From: Thunnus maccoyii
Taxonomy: Eukaryota; Chordata; Actinopteri; Scombriformes; Scombridae
NCBI RefSeq assembly: GCF_910596095.1
Contig: NC_056555.1
Coordinates: forward strand, 10,231,501-10,295,500
Reading direction: 5' to 3'
Length of the DNA: 64,000 bases
Made by a program: the position numbers and the translations under genes. Under the pieces are notes generated by a model, which saw only the letters and a list, made by a program, of their open reading frames with translations, searched no databases and was not told where the DNA came from. Below, piece after piece: positions 1 through 13,600 of the stretch (positions within the stretch are counted from its first letter, which is position 1; each line of letters starts with the position of its first letter).

Positions 1-1194
1 GTTAGCTTTATATGTCAGAGGGTGGTTCCGTGTTTGCTCTTTGTGTGTGTGCATATGTCAGTGCGACTGACAGTGTGCTCATGTGTGTTACCCTGTGCTA
101 CCAGTTCCCTATCAGTCACTCACATTAATCACTGTGATTATCACGACATGTCTAATTTAAGCTCCTTACTGTAAAAACAAAAAACAAAAAAGGGAGAGTT
201 TTTGGAGGACAATGCTGAAACTAGAAAGCACTTTTTGTTTCCTCACTTGAGTAAACAGTGCAGGGTATAAGTAGAAGAATATCTGAGCTTCACTGATAAT
301 GGTGATGTTACTGCCCATTACTGTCCACTTAATCAAATGAAGTCTAAGAATAGAAGACTTACACAGTGAAAAAAAATTAGGCTTGAATTCTTGCCAGAGG
401 AGGCGTGAATTTCTTGTAGCACATTTACATTTAGTAGTAATAGTTTTTAGTGTTCACTTTTGACAGTAATCTTCCTTTTTTGTGCATGTACACTTTGTGG
501 GTCTGTTTTCTACTCATGACTCCACTGACTGTTAATTACAGCTCTGTATGCTTCAGCACTCTGTAGCTTTCAGCTATTTCTAGAGCTGATGCAGTGCGCC
601 TGAACATGATGTTGAAAACTAATGACAGACAGATCAAAGCAGCGGTTAGTCTCTATATTTACACACTATAAAGAATTATTACTGTGAGTAACCAGATGAT
701 AATAGTCTAACATTATTTGCAGTCACTGGATTCCCCAAATAGTCTTCAAAGAGTTCAAATAATTTGTATGTGAGACTTTGGGGAGAAAGACAGAGGAGAT
801 GAGATGTATGACATGCAGAGTGAAGAGTGAGGGAAAGCCCTAAAGAGAATAGACAGAAAGAAAGACTGGAACATAAAAACACCTTTAAAAAAGTAAGGTT
901 GTCCCCCTAAATGGCTGAATCTGGTAAGTCCCCAAATTGCACTTAGCTTTGAAACTTGTTTTCATGTATTGATGTGTTTCAAAACACATGATACACCATG
1001 GCTGGATAAAATATTAAAACCAGATGATAACAAGTACAAAGTGACTAATAGGAAAAAAATAAGGAGTATGATAACGAGCATGAAGTGACGAATAGAAAAG
1101 AGAAAACAGACCCTATATTACAGAAATGTATTTTCCTTATTTTGTCTCAAATTGTCTTAAATTGTCAAATAAACCCCTTTCATGACAGTCATTT

Positions 1195-1398
1195 TGACTT
1201 GTCAAAGCAGGAAAAGCACAGGTGTAACTGATAACATTAACAATGGCTTCATTCTGTTAATTGTCCCGGTAAGTCATGTCAGTGAGTGAGCATGCACAAT
1301 ATCAGAGCGAAAACCAGGAACTGGCTCACCTAAATGGAATGCAGCCATCATTCAAATGTCATTAATTTCACCCGTGCATTTCCTGCTTTGACAAGTCG
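1195..1398. repeat. Short palindromic DNA element (MITE-like)
   Basis: GACTTGTCAAAGCAGGAAA at about 1196-1214 is repeated inverted at about 1379-1397, flanking about 170 bp with no coding potential. It lies in the strip2 intron left of the first visible exon. The rest of 1-1681 shows no exon or gene that I can recognise. Confidence 0.55.
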
Positions 1399-1681
1399 AC
1401 ATGTCTGCTATAAAAAGGAAACAAGGAAACAGGTCTATTGTCAATTGACTGCGTCATACACAACACAGTCAGGGCACAATATGTTTTTCATTGTATGAAA
1501 ATGCACTGTATATTACAATAAATTCCTTGAATACCTTTGAAAGCTAGATGCAAGACTGTGTAATTGTCCAGTGAAAGTTACATAGTCTCACTTTAAAACC
1601 CATACAAAGCAGAAGAAAATATACTGATGAAGTGCTTCTGAAAGTAACCTTGGACTCGGTGTTGTCGTGTCCGTGCTGCAG

Positions 1682-4600
1682 CCCGAGGCAGGAGGTGGAT
1701 CGAGCTGACAGTGGAGGAGCAGAGGACGTATGTGATGAGGCTGCTGGATGCACTGGAGGTGACTGACAGAGACAAGAGGCTGAAGGTGGCCAGAGCAATC
1801 CTCTACCTGGCTCAGGGTGCGTACTGTGATGCAGCATGCGACTGCAGCAGTTACTTAACAGCTGTAATCTGATACTCTGCCACATTTGAACAGAAATTTG
1901 CTTTGAACAGCTCAATATCACATCACCGTAATGCGAGGGCCCCGGCTCATAAAGTACTTGTCAGCACAACATACAGTAGCACACAGTAGAATTATGAAAA
2001 CGAATGTACACTTATATGAGCAGTACAGTATATCAGCTATTTCATATTTAATCTCTAATTCATAGAGTGAACACTTATTCTGTGTCTGTGTTCACGTGTA
2101 TGTGTAAGAGAGAAAGTTTATGTATTATTCTAAAGTAATTGGTTAGTTAGACACCTCAAAACTTAAAAGTAAAGTGCAAACAGCTTAAAAACACACTTCT
2201 TTTGTCCCATTCTTCCCGACACTTTCTTCACCAGGAGTGTTTGATGAGTGTGACACAGAGGTGGATGTGCTCCACTGGTCCAGACACAACGTCTTCCTGC
2301 TCTACGACATGGGCATCTTCACAGCGCTGCTGGAGCTGCTCAGCATGGAGATAGAGTGAGTAGGACACACACAGGTTATACTGTATGAGTCATTAAAACA
2401 TTTCTAGACTATTGCAGGTGAAAAAAAGAACTGCCAGGTAAAATGAAATGCCCGGGTGATGACATCAAATTATTGAGGAAATCAGGAATACTTTTTCTTT
2501 AATATAAGCGACAATGGTGCACCCTCACCATGGATTTACTTGATAGGACTGCAGACGTGCTGCTGCTGGTGTTTTTACAGTAAAGGGAAATGAAGGGAAA
2601 TTGGCAAACAAGCTAGAGACACAGAGAGGGACAACCTTAGGTCAAAGATTCAAGTCCCAAAAGAGTCTATGTTTCTTTCCGTACTAGAGGAACAAAATTC
2701 TCTCAGACTCCCATGTTTGATGCTCAGGTCCCTCAGCATGTCTGCTCGTTCCCTTCCAAATTCCTTCCATGTCCTCTTTGAGTAAGAGGCGCTCGCTCGA
2801 GTGACAGGAGAGCACGTTCGCAGGGACAGAAGGACACAGACAGACTGAAATGCAAGAATACAGAAAACATGCCGGCTGTGATCCGAAAACACCCGCTGAG
2901 GACGCGGTGCGGCAGCGCAGCGGCTCCTTCAAACCGGCTTTGTTGCTACTGGTGTCAGCCTCAGTTGGGATCCGGCTCTTCTTTGTTGTTACATAAGCTG
3001 CTCTGAGGCATCATGGCACAGTCTGGCCTATCACCATGCCGCAGAGCAAAGCGGTGTAAGCAAGCCAATCAGGCAAATACACACATGACGTTTGGCAGGT
3101 CCTGGCTGGGAATTTGAAAAAAGCATAAAAAAGGCTTTACATAAAAAATAACTGGATGTGTGTATAATCCCTGGATCATTATGTTGTTAATATTATATGT
3201 TGGTCATATATTACTTGGAACTATATACAGAGTAGCTCTTCTTTTTCAAATAAACCACTAAAAGGATGTGATCGTTCATGTGTGTGTGTCTGCAGTAACA
3301 ACCAGGCGTGCAGCAGTGCAGTGAGGAAGCCTGCCATCTCTCTTGCAGACAGCACAGAGCTCAGGTGAGGAATACAACCACATTACACAGTTTTCCTTCA
3401 TCTCTGATAAAAATGAAGCCAATAAGTAATGTACAAACTGATTTTGAACATATAAGATATTTTGCAGTTTCCCAATTTTACAGTATGTTTTCTGTGTGGC
3501 TGTTTTTTTTTTCTCCTATTTTTTAATTCATTTCAGTATTTCTTATTCTCTCCTTCCTGTCATCTGGCCACATGCACACGCATTTACAGACACACGCACA
3601 CACAGCTAATCTGCAAAATTTAATTGTGTTCTTTGTCCCTTTCCCTCACATTCATTTTCAATGTGTGCTTCTGCTTAATGGAATTGATTTTTGAACGAAA
3701 TAGGCCAAACACCCCACCACACACACACACACACTAATGTCGTCACACATACACAGGGCTCCGTCTGTGCACTCCCCAGATGAACACTTACGAATAATTA
3801 CAGGCTAGGGGAGTAGATTCACACCTAATTGCTGCTACAAAATTGAAAACCATTATAGTTATTTTGAACAAAATGGGAAGCTTTGTTGAGTGAACAAAGC
3901 ACTTAATGCACAAAACACCACCTGACTTAAATCAGTTAATTATAAATGATGAGAGACCATGAAATTATTTCTTCCCGTTCTCAAATGCACATGCAGATTG
4001 CATAAAGCAAATCTGCCACTTGCACTTACCTTTCATTGTTACGTATCTTTTCTTTTATCACATTATTTTGGGCCACTAGCATTGTTTAGGGCACCAGTAA
4101 AATGCCTACCACACACACACACACACACACACATACACACACTTACATGTGACCAAGCTGATTCCTGTATGCGTTTCTCTTCTTCTTACAGAGTGTTACT
4201 GAGCATCATGTATCTGATGGTGGAGACCATAAGAGTTCAAACAGAGGACGACAGACCAGAGTGGAGAGCTGCCAGAGAGGCCTTCAAGAATGAGCTAGGT
4301 GTGTATGTAAAACCAATACAAGGCACCTTTACTGAAATATGTGTTGTTCCAGTGGAGTATTCCTTTTATCAGTTTAAGACTTTACATGAATAGATGTAAC
4401 CAAACTTTTAGTCATGGTAGTGGTATGGCTCTGTCAGTCCACCACGTTGGTCCAGATTAAAATATCTCAACAACTATTGGATGGTTTGCTATGAAATTTG
4501 ATCCAGATTTCATGGTCCCCAGAGGATGATCTTCAGTTTATGACCAAATACCTGCAAAACTAACGACAGCCCCACCTCTACTTAGTTTTTAGCACTAATT

Positions 4601-7600
4601 AGCAAATGTTAGTATGTTAGCTAAAGTAAGATAGTGAACATGGTAGTATCATGAACATGGTAAATATTACACCCGATCAGCATGTTAGCATTATTATAGT
4701 GAGCATGTTAGCATGCTGACAGTAGCCTTTAGCTCAATACACTGCTGTTGCATGGCTATAGACATTGTCTTGTTTGAATACAGACTACTAAAGTTTGTTT
4801 TTATTTGATATACGCTCACCTGCCACTTCGTTATGAACACCTGTACAATCTAATGCAATCCATTACAACAGCTCTGTCATAAATTTGACACATTTATGAA
4901 GCTTATACATTCTCAGTTTTTGTTGACATTGTCAGAAAGGTGATAATTCTACTTTATGTCTACTATTGAGCTTGTAGTGGGTTGTGGTGGTTTACTGGAA
5001 TGCATTATATTGAATGGTGTTCCTAATGGAGTGCATCATATTGAAAAGCGCAACCCATTAACATACATGAGTAAAGCAAAATATTAGGAACACTTTTCAA
5101 TATGATGCACTCCAGTACACTACCACCACCGCTGTTGTATTGGATTGCATTAGATTGTACAGGTGAACCTAATGAAGTGGCTGGTGAGTGTAAGTCTAAT
5201 GTCTTGTGCTTTGTGCAATTTTAATGAGTGATCTCATTGTTTGGTAAATTTCATTCCAGTAAGTTAGACTATAATTGGAAAAAAATCCCTACTTTATGGC
5301 CATCATGTTGTATCTTGAAAGGAGTGTATACCTTCACAGTTGCTTTCATATATTCACATATCCAGTCCAAAAATATTGTCTGTAACCTTTCACCCCGCAG
5401 GGTCACCTCTGTACAACGGTGAGCCTTTTGCCCTGCTCCTCTTCACCATGGTGACCAAGTTCTGCAGTATGAATGCGCCACACTTCCCCATGAAGAAAGT
5501 ACTTCTGCTGCTCTGGAAGACCATCTTGGTTAGTACATCACAACCATTCATACATCTGAGGAGAATGCACATTCATCTGTTTCTGTGCACTTCTGTGTTT
5601 GTGTGCATTTGTTACTGCTTTTATGTTTGTTTTTACCCACAAATAACACAGCACATATTTTAAAGCAGTGGTCCTAATCTGGGGGTCAGTCCATTTACCT
5701 ACAAACTGCCTATTCTGCCTGGACTTTTATATACGTTCAATACAATTACCTAACCATACTAGATTTTTTATTTCTTGAGAAAAGTATGAAGAATGAATTG
5801 TTGGCTAAAGATACAGTCATCTGTGTTCAGGCCTCTCCTTGATTCATAAGCCCATAAATCTCTGTGTTTTCCATCTCCATCATTACTGTCCAGTTCACCT
5901 TGGGGGGTTTCGAGGAGCTGCAGGAGATGAAGGTGCGGGGCCGCGAGCGTCTGCACCTGCCCCCACTGCCAGAGGACAGTATCAAGGTGGTCAGAGCCAT
6001 GAGAGCAGCGTCGCCACCGGCCTCCGCCATGGAACTAATTGAACAGCAACAGCAGCAGAAGAGAGGCCGCCGCAGCCGCAGGGTACACACTCCCCCACAC
6101 ACACATACACACACGCACACACACACACGCCACACACATTCAGAGTTTCATTTGTCTCGTTTATCTCGTTTAACACATAGTGTAAATGCAAAAATCGAAT
6201 ATGCATTCACCGAGAACGACATGTTCGTTTCAAACACGTCTAGCAGTGTAGTTTCACACACAGTCCCAGAGTTGTGCTCCAACATCCAGCTGTTTATCTA
6301 ACCCAGTAACACAGAAGACAAAAGTGTGCGTGGTATCTTTAACCCTACAGTATATCTGTACAACAATAACATCATAAGTGCTAACTGAGATCATACAGGC
6401 ACTCAAGACTAATGCTAAGTCTTTATAATTATTCGCTTCATCTGTTTCCAGTAAAGTGACTCTATCGAATTCCTTCTGTAACTCCTCCTATAACTCTTTG
6501 CTGGGTCCAGTTTTCCAAAAGTGCTTTGGTGCCAACATCATCAGTTCCCTGTTGTAAGTCAGTGACCACAGATGATCTTGGTGCTGGGACGGCTTTGGGA
6601 ATCTCAGCCCAGCCTGCTGTTTGTAAAGCTTTAACCAGACAGGCTCTCTCTCTCTCTCTAATTGCCCTCTGGTTTCTCATTGCCCCTCTTCCTTGTGTCC
6701 CCACAGAGTGCCTTTGTTGATAGCTTGGAAGGAGACAGTCCCTTTCCCAAGAAGCAGGTCTTTACCCACAAATTCCCTCTTCGTTTTTTTTTTTCCCTCT
6801 GCATTTTCTCTCTGCATTGAGCTGGACTTTTTTGCACTCTTCTCCCACATCCCCGCCACCTTCTATCCTTTTGCCTTCCCCTCTCCTTGCTCTTTTCTTT
6901 TTCCCCTTCTCTAATTCTCTTTCTCCTGTTATTAAACCTCATTTGATCACACAGGGATGCACCAATACGTAGAGAGTGATGTTTCACAACACTGAAAAAT
7001 TTACATTTTTTCTCTGATATAGTAAGTTTTAATTACTTACGTTATCTAAATAATTGTATCTAGACACTCCAAACTAATCCGATGACAGAAATAGATCAGA
7101 AACGTTAAGGTTTTGGTGCAACCCTACTCTGTGCTGGACATCTAATACTGCATGTTTGTTCTTCATTTATTTCCATTTTCTTTTGTCTCTTATTTTTCTT
7201 TCTTTCTTAACTTATCCTCCTTTCATTTACTTCTTCTTATACATGCCTCCATGTCTCCATCACTTCCATAGACATTTTTTAACTTATTTTTAGCCTCCTC
7301 ATGTCCCTCTTTTCCTCCACCTGCTCCTCTCCTCTTTGCTTTTTCTCTTAATATTTCTCCTCTTCTTCTTGCTTTTTATCCCCCTTCTCCTCCTCTTCCT
7401 CCCTGTCCTCCCACTTTCCTTTCCTCTTTCCTTCACACAGTATTATTTAGTCTCATTTTTCAATTCAGTTCTCTCCTCACTCTCCATTTACACCTCATAT
7501 CGTCCCTTCCATCTTCTCATTTCTTCTTCTTCTCTCCTCCTCCTCCTCTTCCTCCTCTCTCCTCCTCCACTGCGGCCTGCTCGGTACGGGGGCGGGGTTT

Positions 7601-10600
7601 GAGAGACAGGGCTGACTTGCTGGCTGTTGTCATTGGCGCTGGAGCAGTCACTCTCCACTGTCCCATAAAGACAGTCACTTCAGACATCAACAGTAGTAGC
7701 ATCTCCCCTTGTAGTTTTCATCACATTTGCTACCAGGTTTGGCCTCAAAAATCACCTTGCACCGTAGACTCTGGACTAGGGGTCAATGTCATTAAATTGC
7801 ATTCATTGAGGAGGTCTTGAATATAGTTTTTCCTCCGAGGGTGTTATATTTGGGTTTCAGTTAACCTCTTAAATGGATGTCATTGAAAGCAGTTGCCCCC
7901 TAACCCTGATAGAAAAACACTAGCTTTACCTCCCACATAGCAGAGAATGGCTTCTCCATAGAGAATGGCTCACGACACAGTTTCACTTCCTCTCTCCCTC
8001 CCTCTCTTCCTTCTTCCCACCATACACTCACTATATATTCCTCACGTAGTCCAGCATTAGTACTACCACTGGCACACCATACATTGACTGCACTAGCTCA
8101 ACTAATGTCCAGAACGCTGACTCATGCCTGATGCTTGCACTATTGCCCCAGTCATTCATTGGAGAAATGGTTTGAACTGAGATACTATGTGTGTGTGTGT
8201 GTGTGTATGTGTGTGAATGTGTGTTTCGCACTTGAACTGATATGGAATTGTTTGTAGATAAGAGCTCAACTAAAAGGCCTTATTAGGTTTTCTTACTGTT
8301 TTTATGCCTGTATCTCTTTGAATGCAGATGTGTGGTAAGTTGAACCAGAAATGTTGCTTGCGGTTGCTGTGGAAAGTTTTCTTTTCCCTCCCACTTTGGG
8401 AAAATGTCACATTGATTTTGAGCTGCCCTTTAAGGATTTTGGTAATTCTACGGTTTTCAACACAACAGTGGTCTGTACAAGATAGAAGAGAAGAATTCAA
8501 AAACAACACTGTTTCTTTTTTTTTTTAAAGGAATAGTTTTACATTTTGGGAAATGTTTGCAAGCTTATCTGCTTTCATGTTGATAGTTAGATGAAAAGAT
8601 TGATACCACTCTCATGTCTGTACACTAAATATGAAGCTGGAGCCAGGAGATGATTAGCTTAGCTTAGCATTAAGACTGGAAATGGGTAAACATCTCTGCT
8701 GGCTCGATCCAAAAATACAAAAAACATCTGCCAAAACTAATATGTTTTATCACTTTTGTTTACTGTGTACAAAAACTGAAATGTCAAAACAACAAGTTGT
8801 GGTTTTACAGGGAGAAGGAAGGAAGAAGTCACTGTTAGCAGTCAAAGAATAGCCTAACACGTAACCTGCTATAAATCTGTAACTTTAAAAAAACGAAGAT
8901 ATAATGTGTTTATTAGTGAGCTTTAGAGGTGCCGGTTGGTAGATGTTTTTACCTTTGGACAAAGCCAGGCTAACTGTTTCCTCCTGTGCCCAGTTTTTAT
9001 GCTAAGCTAAGCTAACTGCCTCCTGGCTCTAGCTTCATCTTAAAATCCACTGCACACCCATACTCATCCCACACAGGTGTTTTCACTTACCTTGTTTAGT
9101 TAGATCTCTTCCATGGACTTTGTGGGTGTGCACAAACTGTACTTGACTGACATATCCCTCATCCTTCTGTTGGTTTTATTGCACCTGTCAACAAATTGGC
9201 TTTGTCGCTCTTATTAGCACATAGCTTTGAATACACCTGTGTGGGTGTGCAAAGGTCTTTAACAAGAATACACATACATGAGAGCTGTATCAATCATCTC
9301 ATCTCACTCTGCTAGAGAGTGAATAAGTGTAACTCCTCAAAATGTTAAATTCCTTTAAAATGAAAATACTGGTGTTTTCTTTTATAGTTTGTGCTAGTCT
9401 TTTTGGATACATTCACATTGTAAACCTAAATGCTTCTTTTTGATCTATCCCTAAATTGGAATTTTGTTAAAATGCTTTTCAGGCTGCTCATAGTATCTTG
9501 TAAATGGGGCAAATGTCTGATATATCAGAATAATCTAGCAGCTTTCTGTAATGCTTTATCTGCAAGAAATTTACCTGGGTCGTCCCTTACGACGGTTCAC
9601 AGTGAGGTTTTTACAAAGTTACAAATGTTGGATGGGTTAGTTACTCCTTGGAGTGTGTTTATAGATAATCTTAACATGAGCAATCCTCCCAGTGCAGCTG
9701 ACCTCCTGCTCTCTCTCTCTCCCAGCCTCTGGTCAAGCAGGACAGCCTGGACACATACAACGAGCGGGACCCCTTCAAGAACGACGATGCACGGGATGAG
9801 GAGGAGGACCCAGAGGACACAGACAGCGGCATCGAAGGCGAGGTGGACCCCTTGGACCGTGATGTCATCATCCAGCCCCCACCACCACCGCCTCCTCTGA
9901 GACCCCCGACGGAGAGGGTCAACTTCCCTAAAGGCCTTCCCTGGGCCCCTAAAGTCAGGTTAATTGCACAGTTTTTGTTTCTAATTCAGTTTTTTCAGTA
10001 ATTCTAGTAAATCAGCAGAGCTCAGAACAGTTTCAGCTCTGCCTCACTTCAAGATGAATCACAAACTTTATCCATACTCTACACTAAAACTTAGACAGGA
10101 GATGTTAAATCAGATTCTGCACACAAAATAGCATTAAAAACAAATTATACATTTACCTACGGCTCTTAACTGCTTAAAAAGGATTTCTGTCACATGTTTT
10201 ATTAGTTTAAAAGCACTTAGGTGTTATTCCATAGAATAAAACCTTCAAATGATGGCTGGCCCTCTGCCATTTCAACCATTAAAGTAGAGAAAACTTCCCA
10301 CCCACAGCCACTACTTAACACCTTTTGGCTGGCAACTGGTGTCTCTTTTCCACCCTAATTCTGTACTACCATTTGAGAGGTTAAAGCTAAATATTAAATA
10401 AAAAAATCTCTCTCAGTTTTCTTTTGTCCCTGTCATCTGGCAATATGCTCTCCATCTGTGTATTCCTGTGTGCCTACCCAGGGTGCTGCTGCTGCTTCAG
10501 GCACATGAATAATGCATCTGAAAGAGGACACAAACACTTACTAACGCTGCATTTATCAGGCATTAATTATCAGAGAACCTACATTCTGATTATCCTTTAG

Positions 10601-13600
10601 TGAACTCTTTTTGTGTATTTCTGTTTATTTCTGTGTCAGTGCATAGCTTTGAATCGAGTGCTGCAACATACAGCTCTGATTAAATGCTGATCGGTAAGAC
10701 AGACAGCAGCAGCAAACAGTGTGACCGATGAGATTTCAGAAAGCTCATGCAGTGTGTGTGTGTGTGTGTATGTGGGCGTATGCACACATGTAAATGCTCC
10801 TTTAAACTCCTTTGACTGTAGCCTGTTTGTGTATCTACAGGGAGAAAGACATTGAGCACTTCCTGGAGACCAGTAGAAACAAGTTCATCGGCTTCACCCT
10901 GGGAAGGTAGGTATTTCCCTGGAAGCAAATAATTTCCGTATATTATTCATTGAAATAAACTGAAGAAATGATTCACTGGAAATCTCATTGTGTTTGCTGC
11001 TCATTGTTTTGTAGTGACACAGAGACCCTCGTGGGCCTGCCCAGACCCATCCATGAGAGTGTCAAGACTCTTAAACAGGTGAGTGTGCTTCAGCCACTCA
11101 CTAATGCAGATTCTCAGACTCAAATGTCCTCCTCGTTTATTTCATTATGGCTGGAGTGTCTACTAATCAATACTCTCACTCGCGGTTGAATCCCCCTGGC
11201 ATTGGCATCCCAGTTAAAAATCCATACCCCCTGTTTGAACAGGGTGAGAAGTGTAGTTACACACAGGAATACCCCTGTGGATGTCAGTCAGTAATGGTAA
11301 TTAACACATCCTTCCAACACCTCTGTATACAGTCACTTGTGTGGTATCATTTGGTTTCCTTCTCTCCTCCAGCACAAATATGTTTCCATTGCCGAAGTCC
11401 AGATCAAGAGGGAGGAGGAGCTACAACAATGTCCAATGACCCTGGTCAGTTATTCCACCATGAATAAATATCATGTCTCTGCTCATTTCATTGTCATGTG
11501 ACAGCCTTTTCTATTGGATTTATACTGTATGTGTGTGTGATTTCATAGTATATTATATATATGGACTTCACAGGGTGAGGAGGAGGTGGAGGAGACACCG
11601 GCAGAGATGCTGTACCTGGGCATGCTTCCTAACCTCTCCCAGTATGTGGTGAGTAGCTTATAATGTATTATTGATTTCCGTCATTGTACTTAATTTGATA
11701 TAATTACCAATCAGAACAACATATGGAAAATTCCATAATGTTTTCTTGCTTTTTCAACCCTCATTACATCACACTCATCTGCTATAAAATGTGTTTTTAT
11801 CCAGTGAAACAGTGTAAACAGGCAAAAGCTGGATTCAAATCTATTTTGGTTAAATGTGGGAATGAATTTAGGTTGGGGACAGATCTTAAAATCAATTGTA
11901 TGTTTTTCAGATATGCATTTTTTTTGCCTAATTCTAAGATATAAAAATCTCTACATTTTGCTTTGTGTGTTACGTCAGATTGCCCTCCTTAAACTGCTGC
12001 TGGCCGCAGCTCCGACCTCCAAAGCCAAAACTGACTCCATTAACATCCTAGCTGATGTGCTGCCTGAGGAGATGCCGTAAGTACTTAAGTGTGGATAGAC
12101 TGTTGCTGCCCTTGAATCTCTTCCCCCATGGTGCTGTTTTTATCCACCTGCAGACATCTAGAGCCACATTTAGATCCGGCAGTTTAAAGATCAAATTTAC
12201 CCATATGCTTTCAGATTTCGCCACCATTTATAACAGCTGTTTTTGAGCAGTAATCAATTAATAAAATGTTGTAATGTGAAGAATATATGAAAAAAGAATA
12301 AGTGAAAAGCAAATTTACTCATTATTTGCTCCCTCAAACCACTATTTGGAGCTTATCAGGCTGCCACCACTAAGAAAAGTCTATTTTTTCAAATCATATT
12401 TTCTGTGCAAATGGAGTACTTTAAAAAACACACTCACTCTGGATTATTTTTGGTCTGCAGGGTGGCTTTTTTAGATTGACGAAGAGAGCAACCTGAGAGA
12501 ACTGAAAGACAATTTAACATAGGAAACAGAATATGTTTTTCCAAATAAGAGAGAACAGTCTGTCTCTTCATGTTTTTATATTAACATAGTTGTGTTTGTC
12601 TCTTGTTGAGACAAAACTGTTATTTGAGACCTTGTGTGTGTGTGTGTGTGTGTGTGTGTCCTCCAGTATCACAGTCCTTCAGAGCATGAAGCTCGGAATT
12701 GACGTGAACCGTCACAAGGAAATCATTGTCAAGGCCATCTCTGCTCTTCTGCTGCTGCTCCTCAAACACTTCAAACTGAACCACATCTATCAGGTTACAC
12801 ACAACACACACCTCTGTTCTTCCCTCCTACAGACACCTCACATTACCTTCTTTGGCCTCTCTTTCATTTCTCTCTCCTCTTTCTCCGTCTGCCTACACAC
12901 ACACACACACACACCAGTAGCCGTGCACCTCCCCCCACATTACCTTCACTATCCTCCACCTGATTATCCGGTCAAGCGTGCCATTACTTTCCTCCTTTCA
13001 TTCTCCTCTCCACCCCCACCCTTGGACCACCATCCCCTCTCTTGTACGTCACAAGAGCTGAAGCTATGTTCTCATAATGAAGACAGAAAACAGACAGACT
13101 GACAGAGAGCATCTGATCTAAAATCTAAAAAATGATTCGGGCCCTATTTCATGTTTTATTTCTCCTTTCAGTTGCACTTGTCCAGATGTAAAAATATCTT
13201 ATTGAATAGTGTCAGTGCAGGGGCACAGAGGCATGTTTTCTGTTGCTAGGAAGGGACATTCCTTTACAATCTTTTCAAGTGGCTGCTCTGCACACTTATA
13301 GTTGTAGCGCCCTCTGCTGCCACAAAAGGAGACTGCACATATAATGCAGTCACTGTTCTGTACATTGTTTGACAACCACACAGACACAGTGTTATAAAAA
13401 ACTGTCTTAAAGGATAAATTACTTACGTAAATACTTAATAATCTTCAGCAAAGAATCGTTACATGCAGAAAACAGGGCAAAATTAGCACATTTAAACCAC
13501 CACAATCAGTCAAAATGCTGATATATGAGCTCATGATAATTCAGCAGCGGAATGCTTTTCATCTTGGTAAAGCTTCCTGGATGAGGTAAAGGATTTACAT

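Noticed and set aside
1-1681. Search for an upstream strip2 exon
   Set aside because: No segment matched the expected preceding protein with acceptor and donor; the stretch looks like intron with a MITE.
6658-6987. Minus-strand Lys/Arg/Glu-rich ORF
   Set aside because: Complement of the pyrimidine-rich strip2 intron around the candidate cassette exon; low complexity.
12590-13102. 170-codon ORF read through exon and intron
   Set aside because: Contains the genuine strip2 exon 12667-12793, but the flanks are intron with TG/CA microsatellites.
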